The notes: a model not told the origin generated them from the letters alone. A stretch of 64,000 nucleotides of DNA from CALDTK01 sp965215115 (GCA_965215115.1 OZ244050.1:2418001-2482000); one strand, 5' to 3'. Numbered from the stretch's first letter, positions 25,531-34,636 are shown. Program-made: numbers and translations.

Positions 25531-27639
25531 TTGCCATGCTCTACCGCTACACACACACACACACACACGGCTAGCAGCTACCTGAGTCACTGGCTCCTGG
25601 TGCTTGCGTTGCTGTTCGGCGGCGCCGCATTCGCCCAGCGAACCCCGCCCGGCTGGCGATCGGCGGATGAGCTAGTCGAAGATGCCGTGCAGCAAGAGTG
25701 GGCGACGGCGGTGCTCCCGGGAGAGGCTGGCGACTTCTTTACCTTGGTCGGGCCCGAGCAGTACACGGACACCCGCAACATCCTCAACCCCGTGAACGTC
25801 GACGCGCTTTACTTCCCGGACCGCGAGGCGGAGCACAGAGTCAAAGCAAACTTCGCCAGGGGCGTATCGGGTGTCGCCGGTCGACCTCAAATGGCGCGTG
25901 GCGCCGCGGTTCGGCTCGACGAGAAGATGCTCTTCAGTAAGGTGGGGCAGTTCTGGCTGCGGCTGCCCTGGGCCAAAGAGAAGGTACTCGTGAGTCGACA
26001 GACTTCCGAGTTCCAAACCGACGGCAACTACAAGTACCATGGCAAAATATCGGTTGACGGTGTCGAGGTCGGGTACTTATCTGTATTGCTCGAGGGGGAT
26101 AAGCAATTTGGTAGGCTCATCATCGATGAACGAGCCTACCGCCTGGATCCACTTGGGCGTAAGGCTATGGCGTTACTGGAAGAATATCCCGACGATGCCC
26201 CAGGGTCTGGATGTGGAAATAGCGTAAGCCCTAAGCCACAGGCTTCGCTAGGGGGCGGGACCAAGAACAATTTGCATGGTTCACAGGTGAGACCTCGAGT
26301 TTCTGAGACTGCGGCGAGTAGTTTCAGCGCTGCCCCGGTTGTCAGGGTACTTGTGATGTTTACGGATAGGGCGGACGCGATCTGGGACCCGGTCGTCTCG
26401 GCGCAAGCTTCGATGGCGGAGCTAAACCAAGCGCTACTCAATAGCGATATTAATCAGGCCCAATTAAGGTTTGAGCTAGCGGGTGTAGAGCGGCTACCTG
26501 GGTTTGTCGAGAACGCGATTACTCCGGACAATGATGTACTTCGATTTCGTACAGACCCTTTAGCGCGCACCCGCCGTGTTGCTCAAGAAGCGGACATCGC
26601 TATTCTCCTCACTGACGGCAATTATCTAGGTGGGACTCGTTTCGGGCAAGTAGCTCGAACTGCGCCGGGAGATTCGGCTTTGGCCTATGGCATCGTAGAA
26701 ATCGACGCGCCGGGCGAGCGACAAACCTTCCCTCATGAGGTGGCACACCTACTTGGAGGGCAGCATGATGACACAACCATCGATCCAATCAATTTTCCTA
26801 ATGTAAGTAATTACGCTCACGGATACCAGTGGCGCCCCCTCTACAACCCAGTATGGTGGACACCTCGAAGGAGCATCTTGCACACTACGGGCACCAGGCG
26901 GCGCGAATTGCGGTTTAGCAATCCAGACCTCCGGGACGGAGGAGTGCGTACCGGTACAGATAATGTGTTCAACGTAGCGCGTCAGTTACGCGATCGCGCA
27001 GGAATGGTAGCCTGCTACGTGGATGTTCCCCAACTCTCGGCCAGTGTTAGCGGCCCCTCACAAATTGAGCCATGGGGGGCTGGTAGTTTTTCGGCAGTCG
27101 TTGCGAACTGCGGTGCTGCACTTGCATACCGGTGGGAACTGTCCGAAGACGGCGCGAATTACTTTTTTGTCGGTTCTGGAGCTAACGTGACCATTAACGT
27201 CGGAGATGTCTTTGTTGCAGTACTCCGGTTAAGAGTTACGTGCGGAACGGAGACTAGGACGGTGTTTCACAATATTTTTGTGGGCGGAGCTGGCTCCTGC
27301 GATCCCAGTCGACCCTGCGTACAGAACCCTAACATCCCTGGAGGTGTTCAAGCGAACTTTCAGTCACCTACAGGCCCGACAGCTGGAATCAGCCTTTGGC
27401 CAAACCCGAGTCGCGGAGAAAAAATCAGCCTGTCCGTTGAGGGAGTAGTGGACGAAACGCTTACAGTTCATGTCGTTTCGACGGTCAACCGTCAAGTCGT
27501 GAAGACAATACCAGTAAATTCATCGGACCTTGAGGATGGCAAGGCGCTTCTTCTCGCAGGCCTTCAGCCTGGCCTCTATACTGTAAAGATAATTGGGCAG
27601 GCGACCAAATTGCAGCAGTCCTTAATCGTAATCGAATGA
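25531..27639 (+). CDS. Secreted zinc metalloprotease with type IX sorting tail
   Basis: A ~700-residue protein with a hydrophobic signal segment (HWLLVLALLFGGAAFAQ), a prodomain, and a zincin catalytic region with FPHEVAHLLGGQHD (HExxHxxGGxHD, as in reprolysin-like metzincins). An Ig-like region follows, and a tail with LWPNPSRGE and GLYTVKI characteristic of type IX secretion C-terminal domains. In the present sequence the frame is reached only from TTG 25531, because the ATG at 25536 is out of frame across an (AC)10 tract. Lower G+C than neighbours, with no dispersed hairpin inside. The following lipoprotein gene overlaps its stop. Confidence 0.8.
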   Translation: MPCSTATHTHTHTASSYLSHWLLVLALLFGGAAFAQRTPPGWRSADELVEDAVQQEWATAVLPGEAGDFFTLVGPEQYTDTRNILNPVNVDALYFPDREAEHRVKANFARGVSGVAGRPQMARGAAVRLDEKMLFSKVGQFWLRLPWAKEKVLVSRQTSEFQTDGNYKYHGKISVDGVEVGYLSVLLEGDKQFGRLIIDERAYRLDPLGRKAMALLEEYPDDAPGSGCGNSVSPKPQASLGGGTKNNLHGSQVRPRVSETAASSFSAAPVVRVLVMFTDRADAIWDPVVSAQASMAELNQALLNSDINQAQLRFELAGVERLPGFVENAITPDNDVLRFRTDPLARTRRVAQEADIAILLTDGNYLGGTRFGQVARTAPGDSALAYGIVEIDAPGERQTFPHEVAHLLGGQHDDTTIDPINFPNVSNYAHGYQWRPLYNPVWWTPRRSILHTTGTRRRELRFSNPDLRDGGVRTGTDNVFNVARQLRDRAGMVACYVDVPQLSASVSGPSQIEPWGAGSFSAVVANCGAALAYRWELSEDGANYFFVGSGANVTINVGDVFVAVLRLRVTCGTETRTVFHNIFVGGAGSCDPSRPCVQNPNIPGGVQANFQSPTGPTAGISLWPNPSRGEKISLSVEGVVDETLTVHVVSTVNRQVVKTIPVNSSDLEDGKALLLAGLQPGLYTVKIIGQATKLQQSLIVIE
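25549..25568. repeat. (AC)10 microsatellite at the protease start
   Basis: Ten AC units lie between ATG 25536 and the signal peptide. With ten units the ATG frame stops at 25572-25574 after 12 codons. Adding one unit, or losing two, brings the ATG into frame with the protease. Confidence 0.9.
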
Positions 27640-28211
27640 TTAAGGCCCTTTGCTGTAGAGGTGCGGCATTGCTCCTAACAGTAATGCTCATAGGTGCATC
27701 TTCATGTGAGAAAGAAGAAGATCGTCTGAGAGATCGAGCGGTTGTAACAGGATTACTCAACGGTAAACCTTGGTCGGCTAGGGGAGAATTTGCCGAAGTC
27801 GATGGCTGTGATTGGCTATACTTGCGATTCACGGTGAGAAGTAAAGAACTCTTCGATAGGCAGACTGTATCCATATTCTTTCCTGATCCCAGCATTCGTA
27901 ATTACGAGTTGTTTAAGTATTACCCCGACGGGCCAGCAAGTGATATTTGTGGCTCTTTTAGCCCTGATTCGGCAAACGCTTCTCTCTTCCGAATAGCCGA
28001 GGATGGAGACGTGATCACGGGCTTCTACTTCATCTTTGATAGCGAAAAATTCAAAAATGAACTAAGCGTTACTCGGTTCGACCGAGAACAGAATACTTTG
28101 GAGGCTTCCATGCGCGCCGCATTCGCCATTGAGACCCCCGGCTTTCCCGATCCAGCCTTACCGGACACCGTCTACCTCGAAATAGACCACTTCAAGGTTT
28201 CGAGCCACTGA
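27636..28211 (+). CDS. Lipoprotein downstream of the metalloprotease
   Basis: A 191-residue protein with signal peptide and lipobox (LLLTVMLIGASSC, Cys-24), then VTGLLNGKPWSA, which resembles the opening of DUF6252-type Bacteroidota lipoproteins. The remainder is beta-rich. The ATG overlaps the protease stop as ATGA, so the two are probably co-translated and the lipoprotein may anchor or restrain the protease (inference from context only). Low G+C like its partner. Confidence 0.6.
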   Translation: MIKALCCRGAALLLTVMLIGASSCEKEEDRLRDRAVVTGLLNGKPWSARGEFAEVDGCDWLYLRFTVRSKELFDRQTVSIFFPDPSIRNYELFKYYPDGPASDICGSFSPDSANASLFRIAEDGDVITGFYFIFDSEKFKNELSVTRFDREQNTLEASMRAAFAIETPGFPDPALPDTVYLEIDHFKVSSH

Positions 28212-28237
28212 CCGATCGACGGCCGCCCTGCCACCGT

Positions 28238-29401
28238 TCAATCCACCCAACTCCCCCAGTACTCCCCATCATCCAACCCCGCCCCAGCCTCCGTCAGCCT
28301 CAGCGGCCGAAACGTGTCCACCATCACCGCCAGCTCATCCGTACTCTTTTTCCCGATCGAGCGCTCGTAGGCCCCCGGGTGCGGTCCGTGCGGGATGCCG
28401 CCGGGGTGTAGCGTGAGCACGCCCGGACCGATGTCGTTGCGGCTCATAAAATCGCCGTCCACGTAGTACAGCACCTCGTCCGAGTCGATGTTGGAGTGAT
28501 TGTAGGGCGCCGGGATGGCCTCGGGGTGGTAGTCGTACATCCGTGGCACGAAACTGCACACCACGAAGGCCTTCGTCTCGAAGGTCTGGTGCACCGGCGG
28601 CGGCTGGTGCACGCGCCCCGTGATCGGCTCGAAGTCGTGGATCGAGAACGCGTACGGGTAGTTGTACCCGTCCCAACCGACTACGTCAAACGGGTGGTGC
28701 GCGTAGGTGTAGTCGGTCAGCGTGCCCTGCTTCTTGACCTGGATCACGAACTCGCCGGTGGCGTCCACGGGCGCGACGTAGGTCGGGCGCCGCAGGTCGC
28801 GCTCGCAGTACGGACTGTGCTCCAGCAACTGCCCGAAGTGATTGCGGTAGCGCTTCGGCGTGTACACCGGGTGGCGGCTCTCGATCACGAGCAGGCGATT
28901 GCCCTCCGCGGCGTCGAAGTCGATGCGGTAGATGACCCCGCGCGGGATAAGGACGTAGTCGCCGGGCCCGAAGGCTAGGTCGCCCATCAGCGTGTGCAGG
29001 GTCCCCGTGCCGCGGTGCACGAAGAGCAGTTCGTCGGCATCCGCGTTTTTGTAAAAGCGCCTTTCGGCAAAACCGTCGGTCGGGGCCGCCAGGCTCAGGT
29101 GCACGTCGTCATTGACGAGCACGGGCGTGCGCGAGGCCAGGAAATTCCCCTCCATCGGTAGCATGAAGCCCTTGAGCTTGCGCGCCTTCATATTCTTGGC
29201 TTCCGCCAGTTTTGGACTTACGTCAAAACTCTCCCCGACCGCCGTCACGGCCGTCGGCGGGTGGACGTGGTACAGCAAACTCGACATCCCGTCGAAGCCG
29301 ACTGTCCCGAACAACTGCTCGTGGTACAGCGACCCATCGGGCTGGCGGAACTGCGTATGGCGTTTTGGCGGAAGCTGACCGAGGCGGTGGTAGAAAGGCA
29401 T
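28238..29401 (-). CDS. hmgA: Homogentisate 1,2-dioxygenase
   Basis: A 387-residue protein opening MPFYHRLGQLPPKRHTQFRQ, with RYRNHFGQLLEHSPYCERDL, HNHSN-like NHSNIDSDEVLYY and HPGGIPHGPHPGA, matching the short Bacteroidota homogentisate dioxygenases. The enzyme opens the aromatic ring of homogentisate with O2 at a non-heme iron held by His/Glu residues, yielding maleylacetoacetate in tyrosine breakdown. No other pathway gene is adjacent. Three hairpin copies (29059, 29215, 29362) lie inside, in both orientations and with three different stems. Confidence 0.88.
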   Translation of the reverse strand: MPFYHRLGQLPPKRHTQFRQPDGSLYHEQLFGTVGFDGMSSLLYHVHPPTAVTAVGESFDVSPKLAEAKNMKARKLKGFMLPMEGNFLASRTPVLVNDDVHLSLAAPTDGFAERRFYKNADADELLFVHRGTGTLHTLMGDLAFGPGDYVLIPRGVIYRIDFDAAEGNRLLVIESRHPVYTPKRYRNHFGQLLEHSPYCERDLRRPTYVAPVDATGEFVIQVKKQGTLTDYTYAHHPFDVVGWDGYNYPYAFSIHDFEPITGRVHQPPPVHQTFETKAFVVCSFVPRMYDYHPEAIPAPYNHSNIDSDEVLYYVDGDFMSRNDIGPGVLTLHPGGIPHGPHPGAYERSIGKKSTDELAVMVDTFRPLRLTEAGAGLDDGEYWGSWVD

Positions 29402-29522
29402 TCGGGGGAGGTTAGGCCGCGGGGGCGAGCGGGCGCGTAGTTAAACTTTCATTCGCAAGATACCTTAGGGCAGCCTCCCTACGTAGACGAGCACAGCTTT
29501 TGCCAGAACGGCTGTCTACGCT

Positions 29523-30185
29523 ATGAGGACGAACTACTTTACGCCACTAGGTACCCTGCTGTTTCTCTGCCTCTGCGCAGCTGATACGGCCATCGCACAG
29601 GAGAAGGCCTCCCCCGAATTCGCTCGCCACTTCGTCTCGACCAGACTCATCGCAGATGTTTCAGGACAGTACAACCTCCGTTACGAATACGGCCTCAGTG
29701 AGCGCGAAGCTCTCTTCGTCGAGGGGAGCCGGGCTTCCGCTGAACGTAATCCATACTGGCAATTGGGCCGGGAGTTAACCGACCCAGAGCAAAGTGTGAG
29801 TATTCTGGCTTATCGATACACTACGATCGGCGCGGGCTATCGGCTTTACCTCGGGAAGCTCGACAAGAAGGGTGCCTGGTGGGCGGAGTCCTCCGCGTCT
29901 GTCCGGTCCGCATACCGGTATCAATCCGCGTATACGGACATCGCCGCTACGTCTCCAAACTACCGAGCCACGCGTGCCCTGTGGAGTCCTGGGCTCACCG
30001 TTGCCATAGGTTACCAGCACTCTTTCTGGAGGAACTTTACCGTCGGTGCACAAGTGGGCGGGCTGTTTTCACTCGATCGTTCTCGGACGGAAGCTCCGGG
30101 ACGACAAGGCGGAACCTCTGCCGCGTTCTCCTTTACAAACGTGGCGCCGGTGTCGAGTCTGCTGACGGTAGGAAAAAGATTCTAG
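29523..30185 (+). CDS. Outer-membrane beta-barrel-like protein
   Basis: A 220-residue protein with a signal peptide (LLFLCLCAADTAIAQ) and alternating aromatic beta strands (YNLRYEYGLSEREALFVEGS, YRYTTIGAGYRLYLG) ending VAPVSSLLTVGKRF, the aromatic C-terminus usual for small barrels. Role unknown. It ends just before a terminator hairpin shared with the convergent ahcY. Confidence 0.6.
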   Translation: MRTNYFTPLGTLLFLCLCAADTAIAQEKASPEFARHFVSTRLIADVSGQYNLRYEYGLSEREALFVEGSRASAERNPYWQLGRELTDPEQSVSILAYRYTTIGAGYRLYLGKLDKKGAWWAESSASVRSAYRYQSAYTDIAATSPNYRATRALWSPGLTVAIGYQHSFWRNFTVGAQVGGLFSLDRSRTEAPGRQGGTSAAFSFTNVAPVSSLLTVGKRF

Positions 30186-30190
30186 GGCAC

Positions 30191-30213
30191 AAAAAAGGCC
30201 CGCCAGCGGGTGC
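30191..30213 (-). terminator. Intrinsic terminator of ahcY
   Basis: On the minus strand CCCGCTGGCGGG is followed by CC and six T, 36 bp past the ahcY stop. The A run on the other side may serve the convergent gene as well. Confidence 0.65.
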
Positions 30214-30248
30214 CAACGGACCTTATAGTATCGCGGTTTGCGCTACGC

Positions 30249-31562
30249 CTAGTACCGGTAGTACTCCGGCTTGAACGGCCCCTCCTGCTCCACGCCGATG
30301 TACTCGGCCTGGTCCTTGGACAAGGTCTCGAGCTCGACGCCGATCTTGGCGAGGTGCAGGCGGGCTACTTGCTCGTCGAGGTGCTTCGGCAGCATGTAGA
30401 CCTTGTTCTCGTACTTGTCGGTATTGCGCCACAGCTCGAGCTGGGCGAGGACCTGGTTCGTGAACGAGTTCGACATCACGAAGCTCGGGTGCCCGGTGGC
30501 GCAGCCGAGGTTGACGAGGCGCCCCTCGGCGAGGAGGATGATGTCGTGGTCGCCGACGGTGTACTTGTCGACCTGGGGCTTGATGTTGACGTGCGTGTGG
30601 CCGTGGTTGGTCTTGAGCCACTTCACGTCGATCTCGTTGTCGAAGTGACCGATGTTGGCCACGATGGCCTTGTCCTTCATGCCCTCGAAGTGACGCCCGA
30701 CGAGGATGTCCTTGTTGCCGGTGGCCGTGACGATGATGTCGGCCTCCAAGACGGCCTTGTCCATCGGCTTGACCTCGAAGCCGTCCATCGCGGCCTGCAG
30801 GGCGCAGATCGGGTCGATCTCCGTGATGATGACGCGGGCGCCGGCGCCGCGCAAACTCGCGGCCGAACCCTTGCCAACGTCACCGTAACCAGCCACGACG
30901 GCCACCTTCCCGGCGATCATGACGTCGGTGGCGCGGCGGATGGCGTCCACGCAGGACTCCTTACAGCCGTACTTGTTGTCGAACTTCGACTTCGTCACCG
31001 AGTCGTTGATGTTGATGGCCGGCATCGGGAGCGTGCCCTTCTTCATGCGCTCGTAGAGGCGGTGTACCCCCGTGGTGGTCTCCTCGGAGAGGCCCCTGAT
31101 CCCGTCGACGAGCTCCGGGAAGCGGTCCAGGACCATGTTGGTCAGGTCGCCGCCGTCGTCGAGGATCATGTTGAGGGGCTTGCCGTCCTCGAAGGCGAAC
31201 AGCGTCTGCTCGATGCACCAGTCGAACTCCTCCTCGTTCATGCCCTTCCACGCGAACACCGGGACGCCCGTCACCGCGATCGCCGCGGCGGCCTGGTCTT
31301 GCGTCGAGAAGATGTTGCAGCTGCTCCACGTCACCTCGGCGCCGAGGGCGGTGAGGGTCTCGATGAGGACGGCCGTCTGGATGGTCATGTGGAGGCACCC
31401 GGCCACGCGGGCGCCCTTCAGCGGCTGGCTCGCGCCGTACTCCTCGCGCAGGGCCATGAGTCCCGGCATCTCGGCCTCGGCGAGCTCGATCTCCTTGCGG
31501 CCCCAGTCCGCGAGATTGATGTCTTTTACTTTGTACTGGGCCGTTGTCGTCGTTGCTTGCAT
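30249..31562 (-). CDS. ahcY: Adenosylhomocysteinase
   Basis: A 437-residue S-adenosylhomocysteine hydrolase, which clears the methylation by-product to adenosine and homocysteine with bound NAD. Visible hallmarks: VAGCLHMTIQTAVLIETL near the start, WSSCNIFSTQDQAAAAI, the NAD-binding VAGYGDVGKGSAASLRGAGA, HPSFVMSNSFTNQVLAQLEL and the C-terminal FKPEYYRY. ATG 31562 is preferred to an upstream extension lacking family similarity. A TACCTTCG box lies ~46 bases upstream. I saw no SAH-riboswitch-like fold in the leader. No hairpin copies occur in this gene. Confidence 0.95.
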   Translation of the reverse strand: MQATTTTAQYKVKDINLADWGRKEIELAEAEMPGLMALREEYGASQPLKGARVAGCLHMTIQTAVLIETLTALGAEVTWSSCNIFSTQDQAAAAIAVTGVPVFAWKGMNEEEFDWCIEQTLFAFEDGKPLNMILDDGGDLTNMVLDRFPELVDGIRGLSEETTTGVHRLYERMKKGTLPMPAININDSVTKSKFDNKYGCKESCVDAIRRATDVMIAGKVAVVAGYGDVGKGSAASLRGAGARVIITEIDPICALQAAMDGFEVKPMDKAVLEADIIVTATGNKDILVGRHFEGMKDKAIVANIGHFDNEIDVKWLKTNHGHTHVNIKPQVDKYTVGDHDIILLAEGRLVNLGCATGHPSFVMSNSFTNQVLAQLELWRNTDKYENKVYMLPKHLDEQVARLHLAKIGVELETLSKDQAEYIGVEQEGPFKPEYYRY

Positions 31563-31645
31563 AGGTGAGTCTTGCCTTTTGCGGATTCTTTTTGTTCGAA
31601 TGAGCGCGCGAAGGTAAGCCTTATGGCTATAGGCCCGCCAGGCAT

Positions 31646-31694
31646 CACGAAAGAGGCCCAGCCGTGACACTGTCGCGACTGGGCCTCTTTCGTG
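31646..31694. terminator. Strong 16-bp hairpin between ahcY and next gene
   Basis: CACGAAAGAGGCCCAG (31646-31661) and CTGGGCCTCTTTCGTG (31679-31694) are perfect complements around a 17-base loop. It lies 59 bp past the stop of the minus-strand gene at 31753; the U tract is short (TTT). Confidence 0.6.
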
Positions 31695-31752
31695 CGTACT
31701 TTAAATCACGCCGGGAAGACCGGCGGTGCCTACGACGGTGCGTGGTGCGGCA

Positions 31753-32253
31753 CTACCGATTGCTGCCCCCCGTCAGGTCCCCGAACACCGGAAAGGCGCC
31801 CGTGCTGTAGTGCGCGTACCCCTGGTCGCCGGTGATCGGGAAGCGGTACTGCCGCGCGAAGCCTTCCAGCAGCGGCACGATGACCTCGGCGTCGAGTTGG
31901 CGGCTATTCGGACGCAGGTGGTACGCGATGTGCTTCACCGAGCCATCGGCGTTGTAGAAGACGTGGAGCCAGAGCTTGACGCCGCGGATGTCGACGTTTT
32001 GCTTGCGGGCGTAGATATCGAGTTCGTTGAGCATCCCGATCCACTTCGAGAAGGCGTCCTCCTTGCTGCAGGCGCAGGCCTCGAGCATCGACAGGGGGTA
32101 GGTCTGGACCAGCTCGTCGTAGTTGGCCTCGTACTCGCCGAGGAGGAAGACCGTCGGCAGGGCCTTGGTCTTCGGCTGCGGCCCCGCGGGCGAGAAGGCG
32201 GACGCGGCGGCGGCGCCCAGGACGAGCGCGAGGGTGAGGATTTGCTTGGTCAT
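31753..32253 (-). CDS. Conserved secreted protein of unknown function
   Basis: A 166-residue protein with a signal peptide (LALVLGAAAASAFS). The mature part contains YPLSMLEACACSKEDAFSKW, GVKLWLHVFYNADGSVKHIA and YHLRPNSRQLDAEV, a pattern I associate with a Bacteroidota-wide hypothetical family. Two adjacent cysteines and a cluster of aromatics suggest a folded periplasmic domain. A TAGCTTTG promoter box lies ~45 bases before ATG 32253. Function not known. Confidence 0.6.
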   Translation of the reverse strand: MTKQILTLALVLGAAAASAFSPAGPQPKTKALPTVFLLGEYEANYDELVQTYPLSMLEACACSKEDAFSKWIGMLNELDIYARKQNVDIRGVKLWLHVFYNADGSVKHIAYHLRPNSRQLDAEVIVPLLEGFARQYRFPITGDQGYAHYSTGAFPVFGDLTGGSNR

Positions 32254-32406
32254 GTCGTTGGTCGTTTTGTAGCGAGCGGCTCGGCGGTACGGATCAGCAA
32301 AGCTACGCTTTAAGTGGTACACTACGGCAAAAAGGGTACCGTGTTTCATGAGCTACCTCCGCGCCCCGAGGAAGTTGCCGCTGCGGGGGTGGTTAAGTTT
32401 GCGGGC

Positions 32407-32955
32407 ATGTGGATCGACATCGTCTTCGCCGCCGTGGTCGGGTACGGCTTCTACTGGGGCTACTCCCGCGGGATCATCGGGACCGTGGTCTCGATCGCGG
32501 CGGTCGTGGTGGGGTTCGTGCTCGCGGTGCGCTTCTCGGCGGAGGTGACGGACCTCCTGGCCGAGCTCTTCGGTACGACGGCCACCGGGGCCATGCCGCT
32601 GATCGGGTTCGTCGCCACGTTCGTGCTCGTGTTGCTGTCGTTGCGGCTCGTCGTCACGGCGGCCGAGCGCCTGCTGTCCGCCCTGCGGATCAACTTCCTC
32701 AACAAGGCCGCCGGGGGCTTGGCCGCGGCCCTGATCGCGACCTTCGTCCTCGGGCTCGCGCTGCTGTCGCTCAACTCCGCGGGACTCATCTCGTCGACGG
32801 CCAAGTCGGACTCGATGACCTACGACGGCGTGGCGGCGTTTCCGCAACAGGCGAAGGGCGCTTTTCAGCAAAACCAGTCGACAGTAGACAAGGTAAAGGC
32901 GGCGGGCCAGAAGGCGATCGAGCGCGGCCGCGAGGAGCGCGAGCGGCGGGATTGA
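32407..32955 (+). CDS. CvpA family membrane protein
   Basis: A 182-residue protein with about four transmembrane helices, beginning MWIDIVFAAVVGYGFYWGYS and RGIIGTVVSIAAVVVGFVLA as in CvpA (colicin V production) proteins. A polar, lysine-rich tail follows. ATG 32407 stands 5 bases after a TAAGTTTG promoter box, implying a leaderless transcript. A hairpin copy with a unique GCT/AGC stem lies at 32860 in the tail. Confidence 0.8.
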   Translation: MWIDIVFAAVVGYGFYWGYSRGIIGTVVSIAAVVVGFVLAVRFSAEVTDLLAELFGTTATGAMPLIGFVATFVLVLLSLRLVVTAAERLLSALRINFLNKAAGGLAAALIATFVLGLALLSLNSAGLISSTAKSDSMTYDGVAAFPQQAKGAFQQNQSTVDKVKAAGQKAIERGREERERRD

Positions 32956-32979
32956 CCGATCGGCACAGGCGGGGGCAGG

Positions 32980-33234
32980 CTATGCCGTCACCGAATTAAT
33001 GCGCGCGACACGCTCCCGCTGGAGCTCGTTGAGGACCTCGAGCATGAGGCTGTCCACGAAGAACTCGACGTTGCCCGCCGAGTGTCGTTGGCTCGGGGTC
33101 CGCATCGCGCGCGTGGCCGTGCGCTGGTAGAGCTCGCGCGCGAGGTCCATGTCCTCCGCCGACATCCGCAGTGCCTTGGCCTGGAGCTCGGGGGTGTACT
33201 TGTTGAGGTAGGAGTAAAAGTCGAAGGTCGACAT
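32980..33234 (-). CDS. Small protein of unknown function
   Basis: An 84-residue, mostly helical protein (MSTFDFYSYLNKYTPELQAK through LNELQRERVARINSVTA). ATG 33234 is favoured over upstream starts because the preceding segment has no protein-like character. It is convergent with cvpA. No family recognised. Confidence 0.5.
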   Translation of the reverse strand: MSTFDFYSYLNKYTPELQAKALRMSAEDMDLARELYQRTATRAMRTPSQRHSAGNVEFFVDSLMLEVLNELQRERVARINSVTA

Positions 33235-33393
33235 GTCGGGCGGGCTAGGGTAGGTTTTGCCGGAAGGCGTGGCCAAGATGCGACGCCCGTCCCGCGGGTG
33301 CCGCACTTTAACGCCAAGGTAACACGTCGCGATTAGTAAGCGGTAACCCCAGGCAAGATTTCGGTCTGCTACGTCGGAATTGCCGCGCACGCC

Positions 33394-34215
33394 CTACGCC
33401 GGCGCAGCCTCGTCGCCCCAGTGCCGCTTCTCGGTGAGGTGGCGCCAGTAGCGCGGCGGGACGTGGAGTTTGTGCAGCTTCGGGTTCTTGCGGGCCTCGA
33501 TGTTGACGCTGTCGAAGTACGTGCCCCAGAGGCGCTGGAAGCCGTCCTCGTGGGGGGCGGCTTGCGCCAAAACCGGTTGCGAGAGGCTCGGGAGGGTTTG
33601 CGATTCGCCTTCCGGCAAAACGCTTGGCGGCGGCAGCTCCACCCTCGTCGACTTCGCCTCGCCCGGGGCGTACCAGAACCCGTAGTCGCGCCTGCCGTCC
33701 CAGATGAGCCACTCCTGGTCCTGGTAGCGCTCCTCGAAGTGCTCCACGGCGAGCGGCAACACGTCGAAGTCCGGGTCGATGCGCGCGAAGTACAAGCCGT
33801 CTTCCGCCTCCGCGAAACGTACGAACGCGTGCGTGCGGTGGATCTCGCGGAACATCTTCTTGTGCACCTGCCGGCAGCGAAAGATGGCCTCGTCGCGGTA
33901 GTCCTCGGCCACCTCGACGCTCTGCTCGCGGAACATCCGCACCATCAGGTGCACGATGTCGGTGTCGCTCTCGGTGGTGTCGAAGAGCCAGTTGCGCAAG
34001 ACCAGCTCCCGGTCGAAGCCCTTAAACTTCCCGAGCCCCTCCCAGACGCGCCGGGCGTGCGCCCCGTCGGTCGCGACGGTGACGGGCTCGCCGAACATCC
34101 CCGGCGCGTAGCGGTGCGCGCGCTCGAGCCGCCCGACGGCGAGCCCGTTGGCGAAGACCTCGAAGACCACGGACAGTAGGCCGGCGAGGGAGCCGTCGAA
34201 GAGGGTGGTAATCAT
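33394..34215 (-). CDS. TIGR03915-type DNA metabolism protein
   Basis: A 273-residue protein opening MITTLFDGSLAGLLSVVFEV, with RMFREQSVEVAEDYRDEAIF, RCRQVHKKMFREIHRTHAFV and ERYQDQEWLIWDGRRDYGFW. These features match the family (TIGR03915/DUF4130) always paired with a radical-SAM putative DNA repair protein; the partner lies at 35249. The C-terminal part resembles a uracil-DNA-glycosylase-associated region in fused relatives. Hairpin copies at 33559 and 33607 fall in the loop before the C-terminal segment. Confidence 0.8.
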   Translation of the reverse strand: MITTLFDGSLAGLLSVVFEVFANGLAVGRLERAHRYAPGMFGEPVTVATDGAHARRVWEGLGKFKGFDRELVLRNWLFDTTESDTDIVHLMVRMFREQSVEVAEDYRDEAIFRCRQVHKKMFREIHRTHAFVRFAEAEDGLYFARIDPDFDVLPLAVEHFEERYQDQEWLIWDGRRDYGFWYAPGEAKSTRVELPPPSVLPEGESQTLPSLSQPVLAQAAPHEDGFQRLWGTYFDSVNIEARKNPKLHKLHVPPRYWRHLTEKRHWGDEAAPA

Positions 34216-34258
34216 ACGCGCAGGTAGTAAGCTACAAATTTCCCCCTACCTTCACTGC

Positions 34259-34636
34259 ATGGCTACGATCATTAAGGCAAGCGAGCTCCGCGACGAAGAC
34301 ACCCGCGCCATCGAGGACCTCCTCCGCGACGACGCTGCGTGCCACCTCCCGAAGGTTGCCCAGCAGGTCCTCCAGGAGTTGGTCGAGGCGCAGCGCGCTG
34401 GCAAGCTGACCATCGTCGCGCAGGAGGGTGCGCTGCTTACGCCAAAACAGGTGGCCCACGTGTTGGACATTAGCCGCGAGCGCGTCGATGCCCTCATCCG
34501 GCGAGGCGCGCTGAAGTCCACGCCGGTAGGCAAGCAGCGGCGGGTGGCGCTGGCGGATGTACTGGAGAAACAGCGGCGGCTGGAGGCGTTGGAGGAGATG
34601 CGCGTCATCAGCTACACCCAAGGCTTCCCGTTGTGA
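34259..34636 (+). CDS. Helix-turn-helix antitoxin of a PIN toxin
   Basis: A 125-residue protein with a C-terminal excisionase/MerR-like helix-turn-helix (LTPKQVAHVLDISRERVDAL then IRRGALKSTPVGKQRRVALA). It overlaps the PIN-domain gene by four bases (GTGA), the layout of antitoxins of this class. TACCTTCA lies 4 bases before ATG 34259, so the transcript should be nearly leaderless. Autoregulation is likely by family. Confidence 0.75.
   Translation: MATIIKASELRDEDTRAIEDLLRDDAACHLPKVAQQVLQELVEAQRAGKLTIVAQEGALLTPKQVAHVLDISRERVDALIRRGALKSTPVGKQRRVALADVLEKQRRLEALEEMRVISYTQGFPL

Noticed and set aside
31563..31645. Possible SAH-responsive riboswitch before adenosylhomocysteinase
   Set aside because: The leader between the promoter box and ATG is only about 46 bases, with no recognisable conserved stem set.
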